Shown: piece by piece, positions 57,488-64,000 of the stretch
Position numbering within the stretch: the stretch's first letter is position 1
How the letters are laid out: each line of letters opens with the position of its first letter
NCBI GenBank assembly: GCA_019096155.1
Contig: JAHCVI010000003.1
Span: forward strand, 682,001 to 746,000
Source: Staphylotrichum longicolle
Lineage: Eukaryota; Ascomycota; Sordariomycetes; Sordariales; Chaetomiaceae
Direction of reading: 5' to 3'
DNA length: 64,000 nt
Notes under the pieces: model-generated
The model's input: only the letters and a program-made list of their open reading frames with translations
Told to the model about the DNA's origin: nothing
Database searches by the model: none
Translations under genes and position numbers: made by a program

Positions 57488-58968
57488 TCACAGATCAAAC
57501 AACGCATGCACCCTCGGATCCGCCAAATCCCTCCTCACCCTCCCCAACAAGCCCTCACCTCCTCCTCCCGCCACCCCAGCACGCCCGTGTACAGCCGCAT
57601 CGACAGGCCCTCGAGCCCTTGAGCACCTGCGCCAGGTTCCACGCGCCGACCTCCTTGAGCGTCGCGTCGCGCGCCCACCCGCCGATGGGCACGCGGAACC
57701 GCCGGTGCACGACGTTGGCGAACCCGGCGGCGGCGACCCACCCCGCAGCGACGAGCCCGGGTTGGGGTCCCGCCCGAGGGACGCGGCCGCGCGGTGAGCG
57801 TGCTGATCCAGGCGTGCAGGGCGTGGGCGGGCGTGAGGGAGCCGTCCTCGGAGTGGTAGAGGAGGTCGAAGTCTTGGAACTCGGCTATGCCGCCTGGGTG
57901 GAGGTTGCTGGAAACCCCCTCGACCCCAATCCAGGGGGTGTGGGGGGCGGATGTTAGTCAAGTTCTTTTCTTAGTCTGGGGTTCGGAGAAGAGATGGTGT
58001 GGGGGAAAGAGGGAAAGGGGGGGACGGACGAAAAGATGTTGGAGATGAGCTTGGGCCAGTCGTGGATGCTGGCGGCCATGTAGCGGCAGAAGATCCAGTC
58101 GAACTTGGCGGTGTGGACCCAGGGGTCTTCGACGTCGTCGACTTCGAACTTGACGTTGGGGGGCGTGAAGGGGGTCTGGTTGGCGCTGAGGTCGTTGCCG
58201 ATGATCTGGGGGGTGGTGTGTGATGTGAGAAGGTCAGGACCACCTGTCGGAAAGTGGTGGCTGCTTACCGTTGCTTCGGGGAAGTCGTCGGCGATGGAGA
58301 TGGCCCCTTTTTTTGTAGGGGAGGGAGGTGAGTATGCGGCTAGGGACTGATTGGGTCTCGGGAAAGTGAGACATGCAGATGTGTGCCACTTACACACGCC
58401 TGTTCCGGTGCCGATGTCGAGGATGCGGCGCGTCTTGGCCTTGTCGATGGGCGCCAGGTAGAGACCCCCGATGAGGCGGGTTATGATGTCGTGGATGAGC
58501 AGCAGCCGCTCCATCTCTTGTTCGTCGTTTGGTCGCGAGTACCCTGATAACCCACACAAACCATGGTCAGTGTCTACTCACGAATGGATGAGGTCTTTTG
58601 ACATGCAGGACATACTTCCTGCTCGAAAGGCATGATACCGACGACCGTGTTCGATGGGATAGTCGACCACGCTCGAGGCGAGAGATGTTGCATAGCTGGA
58701 CTCGCCGTCACTGAGAACAAACAGGGTCTCATTAGTCTTGTTGCATTGTTGCGCCCAGCTGATTAGGGGCTTCACATATCACGCACAGCGTGGCATCCGA
58801 GATGTCGGGTATCTGAATAAGACAGACAATGCGTCAGGCTGATTCGGGAGACAACACAGAAAGAGGGGAGGATCTCACAGTGGTATCGACTTCAATCGCT
58901 TCAATCTCATGATCGATCAACCCCTTGTTGACCGGGGCTGCCTCTGAGCCCGCCTCATTGTCTGCCAT
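57488..58968 (-). CDS. SAM-dependent methyltransferase (LaeA-like class)
   Basis: The N-terminus MADNEAGSEAAPVNKG (ATG 58968) is followed by at least five introns. Recognisable pieces in order: YPIEHGRRYHAF, SRPNDEQEMERLLLIHDII, RRILDIGTGTGVWAISIADDF (SAM-binding motif I, joined across an intron), IIGNDLSANQTPF (motif post I), FEVDDVEDPW, FDWIFCRYMAASIHDWP and LHPGGIAEFQDFDLLY. These match fungal secondary-metabolism-type methyltransferases. Small-molecule or regulatory targets are unknown. The C-terminal 100 residues are split over frames by four one-base losses at about 57790, 57742, 57617 and 57550; repaired, they end ADPRVHALFDL at 57488. The junction between exons 2 and 3 (58790-58711) cannot be placed in phase with canonical sites and may hide another lost base. 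Confidence 0.8.
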
Positions 58969-59683
58969 CCTGGCGATTGCCGTGCTTGGTGAGACAGACC
59001 ATGGGATTGGGATCGGGAGAGTTGCAAAGGGATTTTGAAATCCCATGAGCGTCGACACCGAGAGCGGGGTTTCCCTGCAGCATCGGTATGGCTAACCATT
59101 CCTGAGACTTCTTAATGCAGCTAAGGTTGCATCGAACCGACAAGTAGATTGATGCTGCTGTGTTCTCGGGTCCTCGGACTTTGACCATCTTTGACTCGTC
59201 ATGAAAGCAGCACTAACCAATTTGGACAAGGTGGTTCTTGAAGGATCGTGTTGGAGGCTCATTGGGCAACAAACGAGAAAGGGGTTTGAAGCATAAAACA
59301 CCATCGACAAGACCGTCAACTCTCGATTGTATGTTACGAGTTGACTATCTGGCATTGCCTCGGACTTTTCCCAACTGGCGCTCGGCTTTCTGAGTTCAGC
59401 CCCTTGATCACGCTACTAAGGACAGAAACACAGGTTGCGACAGTAACGGTTGTGACCTATTCGTAGCAAACTATCATACAAGACCATTCTCACAGCTCCA
59501 AGCCAGGTCGGTGGGGGTATAAAACTGCCTTCAACCCAAAGCAAACTCCAACGCCCTCATCGTCGCGACATCGTCTCTAGACAAAGCGAATGATGATTAC
59601 AACCCTCAGTGCCAGGCCAAATCGCCGTGCTCCTTTCTTCACCTCAACTTCAGCCGCACATCAGGTCCCACGTTGATAAAGCC
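58969..59683. other. Spacer, no gene seen
   Basis: Upstream region of the methyltransferase and 3' region of the phosphatase gene. Short frames without motifs. Confidence 0.5.
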
Positions 59684-60768
59684 CTACCACTCGCGGTCAA
59701 CGAAAGGGGCAAAACCCCTGCCCGCATACCGCTCATCGTCCATCTCAACCACCATCCCATCATCTCCACCGGCTTCCTCATCTCCCATCGTCTGCTCAAT
59801 CCGCCTCTTCACGTTCGCCCCCGCCATCCCACCACCCCAACCCCCGTTTTCTGTTTGCTGCTGCTGCTGCTGCAACTGCTGACCCAGAACCCCGACATCC
59901 CCCTCGCCCTGAGGATATCCCCGTACGCCTGCAGCGGGAACTTGAACTCGTCCCCCAGCGCCACACAGAACCGCTGCAGCTGCATAAACTGCACCGCCTG
60001 CACCGTGTCGAGGCCGTACACGGCCATCAGATACGCCGCGACCACGGCCGCCGACCGGTCGTTGCCCGTCTCGCACACCACCAGCACCTTGCCCCTCCTC
60101 CCCTGCTCCCGCCCCACCCGCAGGCAATGCTCATTCACCCGCCGCGCGGCCACGCTGAACGCGCCGACCAGCTCCCGCCCGTCCGCGACGTCAATCCCCT
60201 CCACGTCGACCCCCATGCCCGCCACCGCCCGCTTGGCGCCCATCACCAGCATCCCGTCCCCCGGCAGGCTGGCGAAGCGCGCGTCGCGCGCGCACAGCAC
60301 CATGGTGATGCCCGCCCTCTCGAGGAACGCGCGGTCCTTGACGGCGCTCGCGGGGCCGAGGTACAGAAAGTCCAGCACGGGCTGGGCGGCGCGGCGCGAC
60401 TCGTAGACCCAGGCGGAGGAGGCGTCGCGGCGTGCTGCGGGGTGCCGCCGGTGATGGTGTGCAGGTCCGCGGGCTGAGCGGGGGGAAAGTGGTGTAGAGG
60501 GCGGTCGGGAGGGGTGGATTGTCATGATGATGTCTTTGTCTTGTTGGTCGGCGTCGTTGCTGGGTGCAGTGCTGGTGGGGTGAGGAGAGGTGCTGCGGGA
60601 GGTATCGTGGCCGGTGGTGAAAAAGGGGTGCTTATTGGGGTTGACGGGCGGGGGGACGTGAATGTATGGTGGTGACGGTGGCCGCGATGAGTAGGGTGCT
60701 GTTTGGAGAATGCTGGAATGGTGGGAGGGGTGGAGGAGGTTCGGGTCGGCTGGGTGTGAGGTGTCCAT
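59684..60768 (-). CDS. Dual-specificity-phosphatase-like protein lacking the active-site His
   Basis: From the ATG at 60768 (MDTSHPADPN) to 59684, about 361 residues once one base lost near 59905 is allowed for. The first 140 residues are Pro/His/Ser-rich and disordered. The catalytic-like domain follows: FLYLGPASAVKDRAFLERAG, then VLVVCETGNDRSAAVVAAYLM with the C-x5-R phosphate loop, and an amphipathic segment LDTVQAVQFMQLQRF. The residue before the Cys is Val, where active enzymes mostly have His, so activity may be altered. The C-terminal tail contains a poly-Gln stretch (QQLQQQQQQ), KRRIEQTMGDEE and ends GRGFAPFVDREW. A phosphatase or pseudophosphatase; the substrate is unknown. Confidence 0.75.
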
Positions 60769-61400
60769 TTTGAGTGAGGATTGACAGTCGGATGAGGTGA
60801 GTTTGCCTTTTGATGTGAACGCCGAAACGGCTCGCAACGAGGCCCGACGTCGGGCAGCCAAGACCTAGACGCGCGCCGTACAGTAGTTCAACAGAGGCCG
60901 ATTGAGAGTTGGATGTCCTTCCAGTCCGAGTTGCAGTTGTTGGTCGTCGTTGCGACGAGAGAAGGGGCGAGTGTGAGTAAGTGGAAGGTGAGTGACACCG
61001 GAGGTGAGTCCTGAGCTGAATCGAGGAGGAGAGGACGAAAGCGGTCGCTTGATCATACAATTTATAAGACGCGAAATGTCTCCAGAAAAGCACGAATCTT
61101 TGTGAAGAAGCTGTTCGATTTCCTCTCCACGGACGGACGAAGCGGAAACTTCAAGACCAACTTCGTAAGTCGCGACTTGCTCAAATGGGCCGGTTCTGCC
61201 TGGCGGCAAGTGGGGCTCGTTTAATTGCTTGCATCGCGGCACACACAACCCGAACCCTGAGATTCAGCCCCTGAACCCAGCAGACAGACAGCACCTGAAG
61301 ACGGAGTTCTGGGGTCCACAAAGGATGGCCGCTCGTTGGGGCGGCTCTGATATGCAAACATTATCTATGGTGCAGTACGCTTCTACCACCTAGCCCTGCT
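60769..61400. other. Promoter of the phosphatase gene / 3' region of Spo7 gene
   Basis: About 630 nt between two minus-strand genes. Frames of up to about 150 codons overlap it in several phases without domain. Nothing assigned. Confidence 0.5.
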
Positions 61401-62676
61401 CTACGGAGTTGCGGCACCTGCTGACCCCAGGGTGCTCTCCTTGCCCAAAGGGGACGGCGACTCGGGGGTCACCGACCTGGAATCTACTCGAGGCCGGCTC
61501 TTAGCGCCGGCCGCCAGCTTCTTGCGCTTTTTATCTGAGGCATCTGACGCCGAGCTCGCCTTCCGCGAGAGGCTGGGGTGATCTTCGGCCTCGAGCTTGG
61601 GCGTCAGGCTACGGGTGCTCGACATGCTGCCTCGGCGCGTGCTGGTGCTGCCACTCCTAGTCCGCCTGTGCTCGCTGATGACCGCCGTGTGCCGCGGATG
61701 GGGGGCGTGATGCGGCTTCTCGCTCGTCACCGCCACGGGCTTCTCCACGGCGGCCCTCGGCCAGGGAAGCCATCGAAACCATCCGCCGCCCTGCCTGCCC
61801 AGCTTGCGGTCTCGGTCCTTGATCCTGGCCCGCAGCAGCGCGCGCCGCTCGTTCTCCTTCTCCCAGTACTCCGCCCTGTACAGCTCCCAGTTCTCTCTGA
61901 AGGTGGGCGAGAACGGCTTCGCCAGCAGCAACAGCTTGACGTAGTCCCCACCGGGCGCCAGATCCTCGTCGTGCCCGCCCTTCTCCTCGTCCCAATTCGT
62001 CACATGCACCGTCGGATGCGTCTCCCGAGACAAGTGCAACTCCCTGTCCACCTCCCTCAGCAGACCCGGATCAACCCAGCGATACGAGCTCCCATTGTTC
62101 GAAAACAGCCCATAGGTGAGGAACCAACCGGCCGTGCTGAGCGCCTCCTTCCACCACGGGCGCTTCATGACGACCAGCTTGCAATTGAAGCCGCGCAGGC
62201 CGCGGTTCGAGACGGCGAACCACCGCCGGGGCCAGCGCACGCCGCGCTCCCAAATGCCCGTGGCCCACACCAGCAGGCCGGTGATGACGCCGCCCAGGAA
62301 GCACATGTGCTCGGTGGTCTCGACGACCCAGTAGACGCTGCCGCCGACGCCGCGGCCGTCCTCGCGCGGAGCGAAAAACAGCGCGTAGCCGAAGAAGGCG
62401 GTCCACAGCGTGAGGAGGGACAGGAAGAAGGTGTGGTGGCGGCGGCGGGCGCGCAGCTCGAGGTACTGGGCGCGGAGGGAGGCTTCGAGGATGAGCAGGT
62501 TGAGATAGATCATCGAGGGCGAGCTTGGGGTGTGCGAGAGGGGGTCGCCCGGTTTTCCCGGCTCGGGGGTGTGGTCGACGAAGCGATCGGGGTGGTGCCG
62601 CCGGCGGCTTTGGCAGGGTCCTGCCCCGGATGGTTACCGGGGCGCCCTTGACGATGGAATCGAGGGAGTCGGACAT
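61401..62676 (-). CDS. SPO7: Spo7-like regulatory subunit of the Nem1-Spo7 phosphatase
   Basis: The protein starts MSDSLDSIVKGAPVTIRG at 62676 and continues, after two one-base losses near 62605 and 62567, into SPSMIYLNLLILEASLRAQYLELRARRRHHTFFLSLL split over the first membrane helix, a hallmark of Spo7 proteins. A second hydrophobic segment (EHMCFLGGVITGLLVWATGIW) and the conserved RWFAVSNRGLRGFNCKLVV follow. The C-terminal 130 residues are basic and Ser-rich. Total about 425 residues with both bases restored. Spo7 activates Nem1 at the nuclear/ER membrane to dephosphorylate lipin (Pah1) and so controls phospholipid versus triacylglycerol synthesis. The downstream ATG at 62513 gives an intact frame but would lose the N-terminus. 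Confidence 0.9.
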
Positions 62677-63369
62677 GGTGGCAGTCCTGGATGGAAGGAG
62701 GAGGGCAAAGGCAAAAAGGCCGCTGCCCTTGGATCGCGGACGGAGGCCGGGTGGAATCGGTACCGCGGACCCGTCCGGGAGAGGGGTGCGACGGCCGGGT
62801 GACGATGGCGGCGCGGCAGAGGCAGTCGCCGGGGTCGGGCTGGATTGATTGGAGGATAGGAGCTGACAGGAAAGGCTGCGTCAGCTCGACACGCCAAGCC
62901 GCCTCGAACGGAAGATTGTTGGGAATTGTTTGATGAGTGCGTATCGTGCGTCCGGAGTTTAGGATATTATCCCCGCTGGCGGTGGCATGGTTGAGTCGGG
63001 TTGATTCAGGTCAGGGGCCAGTGGTGTATGCTGTTGCCGCTGCTGAGTGGAGATGGGACGGTTTTTTTTGGGCAGCTCGATCGATCGCCTGCAGTGGCCG
63101 GATTCACGCAGGGTCCAGGTTTGCCGGTCAACGTCATCGGGGAATTTAGCGGGTAGGCAGGTGCAGAGAATGGCAGGCACCCGAGCTGAGCCAGGGCGGG
63201 CCCACCGGGCAGCGGAGGGATGCTAAATCCGATTGTGGCACCTTCTCTGGGCGTGTCTCTCCGCGCCCCCTGGAATCCTCGGAGCGATTCCACGGCCATT
63301 TGCGAGCCAGACCATGCCGGACAGACCTGTGATAAGGGGCGGCGTCCCAGCGCGAGGATTGCTCCCACC
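62677..63369. promoter_or_regulatory. Divergent promoter between SPO7 and hydrolase gene
   Basis: About 690 nt between the start codons of the Spo7 gene (minus) and the alpha/beta hydrolase (plus). No clear element can be named; a T8 run lies near 63063. Confidence 0.35.
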
Positions 63370-64000
63370 ATGCTCAAGACATACCCGACGACTTTTCTGC
63401 TGCCCAAGCGATTGAAGCTGGCGTCTCTGGCCGCACGGCGCGATCCCGAGTTCAGTCCCAGCGTGTCTTCTAGCGGTCCTTGGAGTGCTGCTGCACCTGC
63501 ACCTGCGCATTCGAACAGCCTGTCCACCGACGCCTCCCTCCCCCCGCACCAGGACCCGCGGCAGCCCCTCCTCCTCGTCTCGCACCAGGCCATGGCTCAG
63601 TCACGATCCGACACCCAGACGCAAACACAGCGCACAATGGCCGCCGCCTACTTCCCGCTCGGGTACAAGGAGGCCGCGCAGCAATGGGTCAGTTTCCCCG
63701 CCACGCTCGCCACACCGCCAAAACTAACACTCGCTCTCACAGTGGACAAGCGTATCCGCGCGCCAGGCTGAGCGCAACGTCCTCTCCTACGTCCCATTCC
63801 TCCGAGAAGCCACCGCCGAATCCACAGGTTCGCAGCTGCAGGACCTTGCGAAAAGCGACCCCTTCGGCCACCGAGTATGGAGGTCGTCCATGGTCGAGCT
63901 GTCCGGCAAGAACCGCGCATTAAACGAGCTGTCGATCGAGCGCGTCGGCGAGCAAGTCGATGACACACTGGTCATGGTCCACGGCTACGGCGCCGGCCTG
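63370..64000 (+). CDS. Alpha/beta hydrolase, Cld1/ABHD4-5-like, 5' part cut by window edge
   Basis: Starts at the ATG 63370 (CACCATG context, MLKTYPTTFLLPKRLKLASL). A 55-nt intron (63688-63742, GTCAGT...TCACAG) joins GYKEAAQQW to WTSVSARQAERNVLSYVPF, giving the WW typical of this family. The sequence then reads SDPFGHRVWRSSMVELSGKN and reaches LVMVHGYGAGL, the HG oxyanion motif at the start of the hydrolase core, where the window ends. Relatives include mitochondrial cardiolipin deacylase Cld1 and CGI-58-type lipid hydrolases or acyltransferases. The basic, hydroxylated N-terminus could be a mitochondrial targeting peptide. Catalytic Ser and Asp lie beyond the window. Confidence 0.8.

Overview
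The window is nuclear DNA of a filamentous ascomycete, most likely a Sordariomycete. The basis is short introns (about 47-140 nt) with CTAAC/CTGAC-like branch points, high GC at codon third positions, and a fungal gene set: Zn2Cys6 regulator, WSC sensor, Csc1-type channel, Spo7, Tho2, Met2 and a DHA2-type transporter. No rRNA, tRNA, CRISPR or intact transposon was found.

Layout. 0-7 kb: the 5' part of a Gln/Ser/Met-rich protein (minus, cut by the left edge), a gamma-tubulin complex GCP4 gene (minus) and a senescence-domain (spartin/ERD7-like) gene (minus). 7-16 kb: a gene-poor stretch with a half Zn2Cys6 relic, a coiled-coil/ubiquitin-like-domain protein, a three-exon small secreted cysteine-rich protein, a C2H2-like protein, a broken Hce2/Ecp2-type effector and a second broken cysteine-rich reading frame. 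16-31 kb: a Zn2Cys6 activator, a small Ser/Thr-rich protein, an MFS transporter, a secreted GMC oxidoreductase with nine exons (two introns are GC-AG) and a Csc1/OSCA channel. 31-47 kb: a coiled-coil protein, a kelch-propeller membrane protein, a possible GATA-like fragment and a WSC stress sensor, separated by 2-3.5 kb spacers. 46.7-64 kb: the THO2 mRNA-export subunit, divergent from MET2 (homoserine O-acetyltransferase), then a SAM methyltransferase, a dual-specificity-like phosphatase, the Spo7 subunit of the Nem1-Spo7 phosphatase and the start of a Cld1/ABHD-type hydrolase.

The most consequential observation is technical or mutational. At least nine protein-coding loci carry frame breaks that a missing base (twice, two bases) would repair. 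Many follow a GC dinucleotide in an Ala codon and others lie in runs of 4-5 G or C. They hit housekeeping genes (GCP4, THO2, Spo7) as well as accessory ones, so residual sequencing/assembly deletions are likelier than pseudogenisation. Several coding regions are therefore given as single genes spanning frame changes. The Hce2-type gene differs: it also has an in-frame stop that a deletion does not explain.

Most of these genes act independently (cytoskeleton, mRNA export, methionine synthesis, lipid regulation, cell-wall and osmotic sensing). Zn2Cys6 regulator, MFS transporter and secreted GMC oxidase lie on one strand and could form a small functional group, but this is inference. The 7-16 kb stretch resembles a fast-evolving accessory pocket holding one apparently intact secreted-protein gene among relics.
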